64,000 nt of DNA, taken from assembly GCA_038521625.1 (NCBI GenBank), contig JBCBKP010000018.1, positions 1-64,000 of the forward strand, in the 5' to 3' direction. Below are positions 35,428-43,215 of the stretch, in pieces. A program made the translations under genes and the position numbers. A model generated the notes under the pieces. It saw nothing but the letters and a program-made list of their open reading frames with translations. It was not told where the DNA came from and searched no databases. The stretch comes from JBCBKP01 sp038521625 (GTDB lineage: Bacteria > Planctomycetota > Phycisphaerae > Phycisphaerales > UBA1924). The stretch's first letter is position 1, and every line of letters starts with the position of its first letter.

Positions 35428-36294
35428 TACAAGCTCACAGTCGCCTACGAGGGCACCGACTTCTCCGGCTGGCAGAAGCAGGAACCGCCCGACCCTGATT
35501 CCGAGCCGGACCCCCAGACCGGCGAGCGCCCGCGGCTGCAACTCCGCACCGCGCAGCACGTGCTCGAGCGGGCCGTCCGCGAGGTGGTCCGCGAGACGGT
35601 GAACGTCAAGGGCGCCAGCCGCACGGACGCGGGCGTCCACGCCTGGGGACAGGTCGCGGCGTTCACGTCGAGGCCCGAGCCCGACAAGGGCGTCGGCTGG
35701 CCGGCCGAGCGCGGCACCGGGCCGCTCGTCCGGGCGCTCAACGGCCGGCTGCCGCCCGACCTGCTCGTGCGCCACGCCGAGATCGTGCCGCTCGAGTTCG
35801 ACCCGATCACCGGCGCGACCGACAAGCAGTACAGCTACTCGATCCACAGCTCGCTGACGCGCCCGCTCTGGGACCGGCGGATGGTCTACTGGACCGTCCA
35901 CGAGCTCGATCTCGACCGGATGAACGCCGCGGCGGCGCACCTCGTCGGCGAGCATGACTTCGTGAGCTTCGCGCAGGCCAATCACGGCCGGCTGACGACG
36001 GTCCGGACCGTGTTCGACTGCCGCGTGCTGAACGAGACGACGACCCAAGTCGCCGATCCCAAGTCCGAGGTCCCGAACCGCTTGCGGCTCCAGATCTCCG
36101 GCTCGGGCTTCCTCTACAACATGGTGCGGATCATCGCGGGCACGCTCGTCGAATGTGGCAGGGGCCGCATCGATCCGGGCTCGATCCCGGAGATCCTCGC
36201 GGCCAAGGACCGGGGCGCGGCGGGTCCGACGCTGCCTCCCGAGGGGTTGCGTCTGGATTGGATCCGGCATGGCGATCATCAAGCTGGCAGCTAG
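35395..36294 (+). CDS. truA: tRNA pseudouridine synthase A
   Basis: 299 residues. Converts U38-U40 of tRNA anticodon stems to pseudouridine. Catalytic Asp78 in GASRTDAGVHAWGQ, and GSGFLYNMVRIIAGTLVECG near the end. Compared with the family it has two extra stretches: PPDPDSEPDPQTGERPRL after the N-terminal FSGWQKQE, and about 14 residues (TQVADPKSEVPNR, about 215-228) encoded by a heptamer tract at 36040-36081. The first codons also come from a heptamer tract. Confidence 0.95.
   Translation: MASPKSPAPTRYKLTVAYEGTDFSGWQKQEPPDPDSEPDPQTGERPRLQLRTAQHVLERAVREVVRETVNVKGASRTDAGVHAWGQVAAFTSRPEPDKGVGWPAERGTGPLVRALNGRLPPDLLVRHAEIVPLEFDPITGATDKQYSYSIHSSLTRPLWDRRMVYWTVHELDLDRMNAAAAHLVGEHDFVSFAQANHGRLTTVRTVFDCRVLNETTTQVADPKSEVPNRLRLQISGSGFLYNMVRIIAGTLVECGRGRIDPGSIPEILAAKDRGAAGPTLPPEGLRLDWIRHGDHQAGS
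36040..36081. repeat. Heptanucleotide repeat tract inside truA
   Basis: Six units: ACGACCC, AAGTCGC, CGATCCC, AAGTCCG, AGGTCCC, GAACCGC. 42 bases, so the reading frame is kept; it encodes a loop extension. Confidence 0.65.
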
Positions 36295-36772
36295 ATCGAC
36301 GCTCTACCTCGTTTGTGGCCTCTGCACGGCCATCGCGACGTTCGCGACGTACTTCCAAACGACCACGCACTTCGCGCTCGGCACGAGCCGCGGTGAGATT
36401 CGCACTCGATACGGGCAGCTCGGCGTCGAGGTCTCGAGCGACTTCCGGTATCCCAAAGAGCGCTGGATGGACAGCCGCTACAGCCAGCTCGCGCCGGGGC
36501 TGGCGCTCCGAGTTCCCACGATGTCGCACGCAGGAGGCCGATTCGGATGGTCGGTCAGCCTGGCGATCCCCGCGACGCTCCTGCTCGGTGCTTGGATCGC
36601 CCCGCTGATCCTCTCCGCGAACGCCGAGCACCGGAAGCTCAAGCGAGAGGCGAGCGGCCGGTGCGTCGGCTGCGGCGACGACCTCACCGAGGGCGACGGG
36701 GACGCCTGCCCCGAATGCGGCCTCGAGATCGTGCCGCCGAGACGGGATGAGCCGGTAGAACAGGGTCCATGA
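36269..36772 (+). CDS. Membrane protein with C-terminal zinc ribbon
   Basis: 167 residues from ATG 36269, inside the last codons of truA (26-base overlap). One helix near the N-terminus (TLYLVCGLCTAIATFATYF), an outer loop, a second helix (VSLAIPATLLLGAWIAPLIL), then the ribbon CVGCGDDLTEGDGDACPECGLE (about 132-153). Same ribbon type as three neighbours in the window. Its TGA overlaps the next gene's ATG (ATGA). Role unknown. Confidence 0.7.
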   Translation: MAIIKLAARSTLYLVCGLCTAIATFATYFQTTTHFALGTSRGEIRTRYGQLGVEVSSDFRYPKERWMDSRYSQLAPGLALRVPTMSHAGGRFGWSVSLAIPATLLLGAWIAPLILSANAEHRKLKREASGRCVGCGDDLTEGDGDACPECGLEIVPPRRDEPVEQGP

Positions 36773-37410
36773 CCCGCCCGTGCGTTGCCCGCTGGCTGCA
36801 CCGGAACGCGATGATCGCGGTCGGCCTCCTCGCGCTCGCGATGGGGACGCTCACCTGGATCTCCAACGGCACGTCGGTCGTCCTCGGCCTGCCGCCGGCG
36901 AGCGACGTGGTACGCACGCAGACATCGCTGCTGCTCGCCCGGGGCCAGATCGTCTTCCGCCGGATGTGGCTCGACCTGCACGTCGTGCCGGGCGACAAGC
37001 CGGGGCACGCCGTCCTGATGCCCGGGCCGCCGCCCGCCGCCAGCCCGGTCCAGCTCGCCACCATGAGCGCGATCGAGGCGCCGACCGGCGTGAGCTCCAA
37101 GGCCGAGGCGCCGGGGCTCGATCTGTGGTTCACGAATCGGCCCGCGGTCTCGTTCGCCATCGGCGTCGGCGGCGCGCCGAACATCGGCACCACCAACGGC
37201 GTGATGTTCGGCGTGCCGCTCTGGTTCTCCGTGGTCCTCGCGCTGCCGCTGGTCCCGCTGGCCGCCTGGCGGCGGCGGCGCATCCGCCGCAAGCGGGGAT
37301 TCTGCGTCGATTGCGGCTACGACCTCCGCGAGATCGCCGGCCCGGTCTGCCCCGAGTGCGGCCTCGCCGTCGCAAGGCCTACCACTTCTCCCCAAGTCCC
37401 CGATCCCTGA
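36769..37410 (+). CDS. Membrane protein with C-terminal zinc ribbon
   Basis: 213 residues, overlapping the previous gene by ATGA. Helix 1 AMIAVGLLALAMGTLTWI, outer domain of about 100 residues, helix 2 PLWFSVVLALPLVPLAAW, basic patch RRRRIRRKRG, then CVDCGYDLREIAGPVCPECGLA. Same plan as 36269-36772, so the pair may be a diverged tandem duplication or form a hetero-complex. The last codons and stop lie in a heptamer repeat tract. Confidence 0.72.
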   Translation: MTRPCVARWLHRNAMIAVGLLALAMGTLTWISNGTSVVLGLPPASDVVRTQTSLLLARGQIVFRRMWLDLHVVPGDKPGHAVLMPGPPPAASPVQLATMSAIEAPTGVSSKAEAPGLDLWFTNRPAVSFAIGVGGAPNIGTTNGVMFGVPLWFSVVLALPLVPLAAWRRRRIRRKRGFCVDCGYDLREIAGPVCPECGLAVARPTTSPQVPDP

Positions 37411-37498
37411 TCCCTGATGCCTGATGCCTGATGCCTGATGCCTGATGCCTGATGCCTGATGCCTGATGCCTGATGCCTGATGCCTGATGCCTGATGCC
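37387..37498. repeat. Heptanucleotide repeat array, 16 units (12 perfect TGATGCC)
   Basis: TCTCCCC, AAGTCCC, CGATCCC, TGATCCC, then 12 perfect TGATGCC units (37415-37498). The upstream gene stops at 37408-37410 and the glycosyltransferase ATG is in the last unit (37494). Each unit has a TGATG, so each ATG opens a four-codon ORF (Met-Pro-Asp-Ala-stop) whose TGA overlaps the ATG two units on. Confidence 0.95.
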
Positions 37499-38765
37499 TG
37501 CCCTCCGAATCCTCCACATCTCGACCCGCCTGATCCTCGGCGGCAGCCAGGAGAACACGGTCCTGTCGTGCGAGGGCCAGGCGGGGCTCGGGCACGACGT
37601 CCACCTCGCCTTCGGCCCGATCTTCGGGCCCGAGGGCTCGCTGCTCGAACGCGCGCAGCAATTCCGAACTTCAGATGGCCGCGCGATCACGCTGCACCAG
37701 ATCCCGAGCCTCGTCCGGGAGATCAACCCGCGCAAGGACTGGGCCTGCCTGTTCGCGCTCAAGCGGCTGATCGAAGAGATCGAGCCGGACATCGTGCACA
37801 CGCACAGCTCCAAGGCCGGCATCCTCGGCCGCGCCGCCGCCTGGGCGATTCATAGACGGAATCTCAGAACTCCCGGATCCGCAACCCAGGTCCCAGGTGG
37901 CAGTTCCCGAGTCACCCCTGCGGTCATCCACACCATCCACGGCCCGCCGTTCCACAGGTTCCTGCCCGCGCACAAGAACACGATCTACGCCGTCAGCGAG
38001 CGCTGGGCCGCCAAGCGTTGCCACACGATCGTCTCGGTCGCAGACGCGATGACCGAGCAGTACCTCGCGCGCCGCATCGGCAGGCTCGAGCAGTACATCA
38101 CCGTGCGGAGCGGCATGGAGACCCGCAAGTTCCTCGCGCCGGCGCCGGGCGAGGACCGCGATTCGATGCGGGCCGAGCTCGGCTTCGCCGAGAACGACTT
38201 CGTGATCGGCACCGTGGCACGCCTGGCGGAGCTCAAGGGCCACGACGATCTGCTCGACGCGCTCGGCGACGAGCTCAGGAACCGGTCGAGCTGGAAGCTG
38301 CTCTGGGTCGGCGACGGCTGGTGGGCCGATCGCCTGCTGGGCCGGGTGAAGGAGATGGGCCTGGCCGATCAGGTCGTCCAGACCGGTCTCGTGCCGCAGC
38401 ACCGCGTGCCGGCGATGATGCGGGCGATGGAAGTGCTCTGCCACCCCAGCTACCGCGAGGGCCTGCCCAGGACCGTCCCCCAGGCCCTGCTCTGCGCCGT
38501 GCCGCCCGTCGCCAACGACGTCGACGGCACGCGAGAGATCTGCCGGGACATGGACACCGGGAGGCTGACGAAGCCGGGCGACATCGAGGGACTGCGGAAC
38601 GCCATCGTCTGGATGTTCGAACATCCCGAGGAACGCAGGGCGATGGCCGAGCGCGGTCGCGACGAGGTCGCCCGGGAATTCTCGGCCGAACGCATGGTCG
38701 AACGCCTCGAGGAGGTCTACGCCGATGCGCTGGATCGCGCTCGCGTGCGCACTCGCAACCAATAG
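37494..38765 (+). CDS. Glycosyltransferase family 4 protein
   Basis: 423 residues, GT-B fold. N-terminal RILHISTRLILGGSQENT, and HTHSSKAGILGRAAAW with HTIHGPPFHRF, which resemble WcaL/EpsD-type transferases. C-terminal nucleotide-sugar domain: IGTVARLAELKGHDDLLDA, LLWVGDGWWADRL and HPSYREGLPRTVPQALLCAVPPVANDVDGTREI. Probably builds exopolysaccharide or glycan at the membrane. About 20 extra residues (about 123-141) come from a heptamer tract. The start codon is the last ATG of the repeat array. Confidence 0.9.
   Translation: MPALRILHISTRLILGGSQENTVLSCEGQAGLGHDVHLAFGPIFGPEGSLLERAQQFRTSDGRAITLHQIPSLVREINPRKDWACLFALKRLIEEIEPDIVHTHSSKAGILGRAAAWAIHRRNLRTPGSATQVPGGSSRVTPAVIHTIHGPPFHRFLPAHKNTIYAVSERWAAKRCHTIVSVADAMTEQYLARRIGRLEQYITVRSGMETRKFLAPAPGEDRDSMRAELGFAENDFVIGTVARLAELKGHDDLLDALGDELRNRSSWKLLWVGDGWWADRLLGRVKEMGLADQVVQTGLVPQHRVPAMMRAMEVLCHPSYREGLPRTVPQALLCAVPPVANDVDGTREICRDMDTGRLTKPGDIEGLRNAIVWMFEHPEERRAMAERGRDEVAREFSAERMVERLEEVYADALDRARVRTRNQ
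37859..37914. repeat. Heptanucleotide repeat tract inside the glycosyltransferase gene
   Basis: Eight units in register: GGAATCT, CAGAACT, CCCGGAT, CCGCAAC, CCAGGTC, CCAGGTG, GCAGTTC, CCGAGTC. It codes for the loop LRTPGSATQVPGGSSRV, which relatives lack. Confidence 0.6.
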
Positions 38766-40674
38766 CTCGCTCGCCCAGCTCCTCGAGCTCGGCCGCCCGC
38801 CCGAGGTCGCCTCGGGCCCGGTCGCGCGTGCGCTGGCCGACGACCTGCTCGACGCGGCGCGGGCCGACCAAGACGACGGGGCCGCCCCGCGCGCCAAGCG
38901 TGCGTTCCGGCGCATCGCCGCGCGGCTTCTGGAGTCCAACCGGTCCTCGTCGGTGCTGCTGGGGCGGTCGATGGCCCACCTCGTGCCCGACTTCGACGAC
39001 GCGGTCGAGGGCCCGAGCGCCCGCTTCGCGAGCGTGCTGACGGGGTCACGCCTCGGCGCCCTGGAGCAGCGGATCCTCGCGGGGAGCCTCCCGCCGACCG
39101 AGTCCATCGAGCACGACCTGCGCGAGGCGCTCGCGCCGATCCTGGACACGCTCGAGCCGCCGCCGCCCGCGAGCGGCTGGACGGCCCGCGAGATCGACGC
39201 GAGCGCCGATACAACGACGACAACCGAGGCGATCAGAGCGCTCGAGCGCCGTGCGGTCCTGAGCGAAGCCCAGGCGGGCGAGCTCACCGATCTGCTCGTC
39301 GTGCTCGACGAGGCCGAGTCGATCCCGACGTTCACGACCGATGTCCGGACCGCCAGATCGCGTCTGCACCGAGCCGCGCTCGCGATGGCGAGCCCTCCGG
39401 GCTGGATGCCGCGCCCGGACCGTGGCGCCCTCGCCGAGGACCTCGTCGCCGCCGCCCGCGGCGCGATCATCCCGGACCGGCGCGACCGCTCGCTGCTCGC
39501 CCTGGCGCGCGTCGCCGTCGCGGCCGAGTCGATCTCCGAGATGAACGCCCTGCCCGAGTCCCGCGACACCGAGCGCATCCGCGGCCGCTTGCTGGCGTTG
39601 GTCGAGCGGTCACGCGACGAGCCGGCTCGCTGGTTCGGCTCGTTCGCAGCGCTGCGCGCCGGGCTGGCGCTGCGGGATCTCCGGGCGTTCGCCAAGACCG
39701 AGCCGGGCCTGGTCCGCCAGCTGCGCGTGCCCTGGCGGGAGCTCTGGCGCGAGGCCCGGCGGACGAGCGCGCGCCTCGACGCCAACCTCGACGAGCTCTT
39801 CGCGGGCGAGCGGCCCGAGAGCAACCCCGCGGTCATCAGCCTGCTGCTCGACCAGCGCGCCGCCCGGCGCACGCTCGAGGACATCGTGTGGCTCAACGAC
39901 CGGCTCGCGAACACCGAGCGCTCGCGCGGAGGCCGGCCCGCCGTGCGGGAAGAGATGGAGGCGACCGCCGACCGGGTCATGCAGCTCGGACGCCGGCTGG
40001 ACGAGCCCGGCCCCGAGGGACGCGCGGCGCTGATCGAGATCACCGCGTTCGCGGCCGATTGGCGCCGCTTCGAATCGCTCCGTGGCGAGCATCTGCTCTC
40101 GGGCGACGAAACCTCCGACGCGATCCTCGGCGATCGCGCGGTCTCGCTTCGGCGTGATCTTGACGCGCAGCGTGAACAATGGCGCCGAGCGTGGTCGCGC
40201 GAGCGCACGACCGAGGCCGAGCGTGCCCGGCAGCGCCTGCTCGAGATCGAGACCACGCTCGCGACCCTCGACGACCTGCGGACGCTCGACATCGTGCGCT
40301 TGAACGCGTGGCCCGCGTGGGAGCTCGACGACAGGTCGAGTCAAGCGCTCGCGGGCTCGCTGCGCGCGGTGCTTCGCGCGCGGCTGGAACGGCGCGAACC
40401 GCGGCGATCGTCCCGCGAGCTCGCCGAGATCGCTGCCTTCACCGCCGCGCTGGCGCGCGCGTTGCCGCCACTCGAGGAACCGATGCCGCTCGCCGAGATT
40501 GCCCTCGGCCCGCCCGACACCGCGGCGTCGTGGCTCGCCGTGCACCGCGAGGCGATCGCGAGCCTCTGCCGGTCCGTCGAGGAGTCACTGGCCTCGCCCG
40601 ACCCGCAGGAAGCCGCCCAGCTTCGCGCGGTCGCCCTGTTTGACATCCGGTTGCTCGGTGAACGGGTCAGGTAA
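38725..40674 (+). CDS. Exported helical hypothetical protein
   Basis: 649 residues starting MRWIALACALATNSSLAQ, a short signal peptide; the start overlaps the glycosyltransferase end by 41 bases. The rest is Ala/Arg/Glu/Leu-rich alpha-helix with coiled-coil character (LDAQREQWRRAWSRERTTEAERARQRLLEIETTLATL). No domain recognised. The overlap suggests co-expression with the glycosyltransferase. Confidence 0.65.
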   Translation: MRWIALACALATNSSLAQLLELGRPPEVASGPVARALADDLLDAARADQDDGAAPRAKRAFRRIAARLLESNRSSSVLLGRSMAHLVPDFDDAVEGPSARFASVLTGSRLGALEQRILAGSLPPTESIEHDLREALAPILDTLEPPPPASGWTAREIDASADTTTTTEAIRALERRAVLSEAQAGELTDLLVVLDEAESIPTFTTDVRTARSRLHRAALAMASPPGWMPRPDRGALAEDLVAAARGAIIPDRRDRSLLALARVAVAAESISEMNALPESRDTERIRGRLLALVERSRDEPARWFGSFAALRAGLALRDLRAFAKTEPGLVRQLRVPWRELWREARRTSARLDANLDELFAGERPESNPAVISLLLDQRAARRTLEDIVWLNDRLANTERSRGGRPAVREEMEATADRVMQLGRRLDEPGPEGRAALIEITAFAADWRRFESLRGEHLLSGDETSDAILGDRAVSLRRDLDAQREQWRRAWSRERTTEAERARQRLLEIETTLATLDDLRTLDIVRLNAWPAWELDDRSSQALAGSLRAVLRARLERREPRRSSRELAEIAAFTAALARALPPLEEPMPLAEIALGPPDTAASWLAVHREAIASLCRSVEESLASPDPQEAAQLRAVALFDIRLLGERVR

Positions 40675-40864
40675 GCGTCGACGCACGAACGCGTGCGGCC
40701 GGGTTCACGCGATTTCTTGCGAGACCCGCGTGATGGATCCGTGAGTTCGTTCGCTTCACCGGCGTCAGCGCCCGCGCAGTTGATCGGGCCGATCCGCTGC
40801 GCCGATCGCTGTGACAGTGGCGCGGAGGTATACGCGCGCGGGGCGTCCGCCTAGGAGGGGGCGG
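40675..40864. other. Intergenic region before the ubiA-type locus
   Basis: I see no gene here. An inverted repeat CACGCG/CGCGTG lies in its first 60 bases. Its end carries a very strong ribosome site, AGGAGGGGG (40853-40861), which serves the short ORF at 40865. Confidence 0.5.
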
Positions 40865-41002
40865 ATGGTCCGCGAGATGGATCCCTTCCTTTCCGTCCGC
40901 GGGCCTCGTCGATCTTACCGGATTGGCGAGGCCGTTCGAGTTCGATCCGGGATCCGCACGGTGCCGCCGCGCGGCCCAACCCCGCGTACCGTTCGCCCGT
41001 GA
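40865..41002 (+). CDS. Short ORF translationally coupled to the prenyltransferase gene
   Basis: 45 codons, MVREMDPFLSVRGPRRSYRI and onward, Arg/Pro-rich. ATG 40865 lies 6 bases after AGGAGG, the best ribosome site in this neighbourhood. Its TGA (41000-41002) overlaps the GTG start of the prenyltransferase (40999), which has no ribosome site of its own. May be a leader peptide or a small basic protein. Alternatively the prenyltransferase is leaderless from TACCGT at 40986. Confidence 0.4.
   Translation: MVREMDPFLSVRGPRRSYRIGEAVRVRSGIRTVPPRGPTPRTVRP
40986..40991 (+). promoter_or_regulatory. Candidate -10 box next to the prenyltransferase start
   Basis: TACCGT ends 7 bases before GTG 40999. 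It competes with the coupling model for the short ORF. Confidence 0.3.
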
Positions 41003-41973
41003 CCGGCGCGAGCCCCCCCACCGCAGCGACGAGCCCGGATCCGACGCGGCCCGCGAGCCCCCCGCGCAGGCTGGCGGCCAAGGTCGCCCGTTTGGCCTCC
41101 GATATCAAGCTGGCCCACTCGGTCTTCGCCCTGCCGTTTGCGATCCTCGCGGCGTTCCTGGCCTTCGACCCATCGCTCGGCTGGACCCGCTTCGTCGGCC
41201 AGCTCCTGCTGATCCTGGTCTGCATGGTCGCCGCGCGGACCTGGGCGATGGTCGCCAACCGGCTGCTGGACCGGGAGTTCGACCGATCCAACGAGCGCAC
41301 GGCCCGGCGCGCGTTCGCGGCCGGCGATCTGACCGCGCGCGACGGCGTCATCGCCCTGGCGGCCTCCGCGGGCCTGTTCGTCCTCGCCTGCGCCGCGTTC
41401 GGATGGCTGTTCGCGAACTGGGCACCGCTCTGGTTCAGCGCCCCGGTCCTGGGCGTCATCGCGGGCTACTCGCTGACCAAGCGGTTCACGGCCCTCTGCC
41501 ACCTCGTGCTGGGCGTCTCGCTCGCCCTGTCGCCGATCGCCGCAGCGGTCGCCGTGGGCGGCCTCGACGTGCTCTCCACCGCCGACCCCGGGCGGGCGCT
41601 CTGGAGCCTCGCAGCGATGGTCCTCTGCTGGGTCGCCGGCTTCGACATCATTTACGCCCTGCAGGACGCGGGATTCGACCGCGAACGCGGGCTCTCGAGC
41701 ATCCCGGCGAAGCTCGGCTGGACCGGGGCGCTCTGGGTCAGCCGCACGCTCCACGTCGTCGCCGCGGCGGGGCTCGTGGGCGTGCTCTTGCTCGCGGGCG
41801 AGCTCGGCCCGATCTTCGCGGTCGCCGTGGTCGCGGGCGTCGGGCTGCTGGTCTGGCAGCAGGCGATCGTCGCGCGACGCGGGGCCGCCGTGATCGGCCC
41901 GGCGTTCTTCGAGGCCAACGGCCTGCTGAGTGTCGGCGTGGGCGTGCTCGGCGTCATCGACGCGCTCGTCTGA
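40999..41973 (+). CDS. UbiA-family polyprenyltransferase
   Basis: 324 residues, eight or nine membrane helices. Both Asp-rich Mg-diphosphate motifs are present: NRLLDREFDRSNERTARR and DIIYALQDAGFDRERGLSSIP. It transfers a polyprenyl chain to an aromatic acceptor in quinone synthesis. UbiA of ubiquinone and MqnP of the futalosine route to menaquinone look alike at this level. A UbiX homologue is at 51546, but no mqn or ubi core gene is in the window. GTG start, overlapped by the stop of a 45-codon ORF. Confidence 0.88.
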   Translation: MTGASPPTAATSPDPTRPASPPRRLAAKVARLASDIKLAHSVFALPFAILAAFLAFDPSLGWTRFVGQLLLILVCMVAARTWAMVANRLLDREFDRSNERTARRAFAAGDLTARDGVIALAASAGLFVLACAAFGWLFANWAPLWFSAPVLGVIAGYSLTKRFTALCHLVLGVSLALSPIAAAVAVGGLDVLSTADPGRALWSLAAMVLCWVAGFDIIYALQDAGFDRERGLSSIPAKLGWTGALWVSRTLHVVAAAGLVGVLLLAGELGPIFAVAVVAGVGLLVWQQAIVARRGAAVIGPAFFEANGLLSVGVGVLGVIDALV

Positions 41974-42029
41974 CCGGCCAGGGATCGGGCGCGGCATTCA
42001 GCGGATCTTGTTATCCTCTTTGCACCTGC

Positions 42030-42043
42030 CGACAGCGCTGTCG
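42030..42043. promoter_or_regulatory. Perfect 14-bp palindrome
   Basis: CGACAGCGCTGTCG between the prenyltransferase and the GbsR/MarR regulator. Possible operator. Confidence 0.4.
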
Positions 42044-42157
42044 TGATGTGTTGAGCGCTCTTGGTCGGCGTCCCCGGAACGGCGGCGGTCTCGCTCCGGC
42101 AGGCCGCCGCCTTCTCTGTCTCCGAGCCGTCGCATTTGCGCGGGCGGCCGTTCGAAG

Positions 42158-42177
42158 ATTTCAAGTATTTCTGAAAT
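42158..42177. promoter_or_regulatory. Inverted repeat upstream of the GbsR/MarR gene
   Basis: ATTTCA (42158-42163) and TGAAAT (42172-42177), 8-base spacer, in an AT-richer patch about 50 bases upstream of the likely transcription start. Candidate operator. Confidence 0.4.
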
Positions 42178-42205
42178 GACCATGGAATAGGGTCAGCCGA
42201 GTGGC

Positions 42206-42211
42206 GATACT
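42206..42211 (+). promoter_or_regulatory. Candidate -10 box giving a leaderless transcript
   Basis: GATACT ends 6 bases before GTG 42218. Confidence 0.35.
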
Positions 42212-42217
42212 CCTGAT

Positions 42218-42796
42218 GTGAGCGATCCCGCCCCGATCCCAACGTCCGGCCCCCCCGGCGATCAGCACGCCGCGGTTGTCGACCGCTTCGTCGAGGCGTG
42301 GGGCCGCATGGGCAGCGCCTGGGGCATCAGCCGGACGATGGCCGAGGTCCACGCGCTGCTTTACGTGTCGGGCGATTCGCTCTGCACCGACGACGTGATG
42401 GAGCGTCTACAGATCAGCCGGGGCAACGCCTCGATGTCGCTGCGGGCCCTGCTCGACTGGGGCGTCGTGAGCCGGGTGCACCGTCGGGGCGACCGCAAGG
42501 ACTACTTCTCGGCCGAGCAGGACGTGTGGTCGATCTTCCGCGCGATCGTGCGTGAGCGGCTGAAGCGGGAGCTCGACCCCCTGCTCGCCAGCCTGCACGA
42601 GATCCGCGACCGCGAGAACGAGCCGGGGCGTGACGAGAGTGCCGCGGCGATCGATGCGCGGCTCGAGGCGATGACCGACTTCCTCGAGATGGTGACCGCG
42701 GTGGGCGATCGGTTCGTGAGCCCGAGCGGTCCCGGCCTGCGGCTGGCGGCCTCGCTGCTCTCGGCGGTCGAGGATTCGGAAGGCGGCGACCCGTGA
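42218..42796 (+). CDS. GbsR/MarR family transcriptional regulator
   Basis: 192 residues. Winged helix: GISRTMAEVHALLYVSGDSLCTDDVMERLQISRGNASMSLRALLDWGVVSRVHRRGDRKDYF, the GbsR-type layout, then a helical dimerisation tail. GTG start behind GATACT, probably leaderless. Its stop overlaps the next GTG (GTGA). It may control itself, the downstream gene or the prenyltransferase through nearby palindromes. Confidence 0.85.
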   Translation: MSDPAPIPTSGPPGDQHAAVVDRFVEAWGRMGSAWGISRTMAEVHALLYVSGDSLCTDDVMERLQISRGNASMSLRALLDWGVVSRVHRRGDRKDYFSAEQDVWSIFRAIVRERLKRELDPLLASLHEIRDRENEPGRDESAAAIDARLEAMTDFLEMVTAVGDRFVSPSGPGLRLAASLLSAVEDSEGGDP

Positions 42797-43194
42797 CCGT
42801 GCTCAGCGGACGCTTCGAGCGGGCCCTTCCCGACGCGATGCCGCGTTCGATTCTTCTGCAATGGCGGATCGACCCGCGGGCCGCGGGCCAGCTCGGTCTG
42901 ATCCGCTCGGCGCCGCCGGCGTACGAGATCGAGCTCCGCTTCGAGCAGGGCGGTGGGGTCGCGACGATGTCGCGGTGGATCGGGATCGGCGGGCTCGACG
43001 CCAGCACCGGCTGGAGTTTCGACGGCGAGGTGCACTACGACGCCGATCGGCGGCTGCTGCATATCGACGCGGGCCCGGCCGTCTCGGCGACCTTGAAGCT
43101 GTTCAGCGATGGCTCGGCCGTGCCGCTCTACGCGCGCAGCGAGGCCCTCGAGCGCAGCGGCCTCGCGGGCGGACGCTACGAACTCGCGGGCTGA
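42793..43194 (+). CDS. Hypothetical protein coupled to the GbsR/MarR regulator
   Basis: 133 residues; GTG start overlaps the regulator's stop. Beta-rich with short strands (YEIELRFEQGGGVATMSRWIGIGG; GWSFDGEVHYDADRRLLHIDAG; VSATLKLFSDGSAVPLYARSEAL). No signal peptide or membrane helix. Unknown family. The coupling implies that it is made with the regulator. Confidence 0.65.
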   Translation: MTVLSGRFERALPDAMPRSILLQWRIDPRAAGQLGLIRSAPPAYEIELRFEQGGGVATMSRWIGIGGLDASTGWSFDGEVHYDADRRLLHIDAGPAVSATLKLFSDGSAVPLYARSEALERSGLAGGRYELAG

Positions 43195-43215
43195 CCGCGG
43201 TTCGTCCCGCCGAGA

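Noticed and set aside
37387..37498. Sequencing or assembly artefact in the TGATGCC array
   Set aside because: The same unit occurs in register at 1400-1413 and 49748-49754, and degenerate relatives occur in nearby genes, so it is a genuine family. The exact copy number still needs checking with raw reads.
40675..40864. tRNA or other housekeeping RNA in the larger intergenic gaps
   Set aside because: I looked for T-loop (GTTCRANNC) and acceptor-stem patterns in the gaps above 150 bases and found none that fold as tRNA.
42030..42043. Intrinsic terminator of the prenyltransferase gene
   Set aside because: Palindrome has no loop and no T-run. An operator is more likely.
41998..42183. 61-codon minus-strand ORF upstream of the GbsR/MarR gene
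   Set aside because: Charged, low-complexity translation, no ribosome site, and it covers the promoter/palindrome region.
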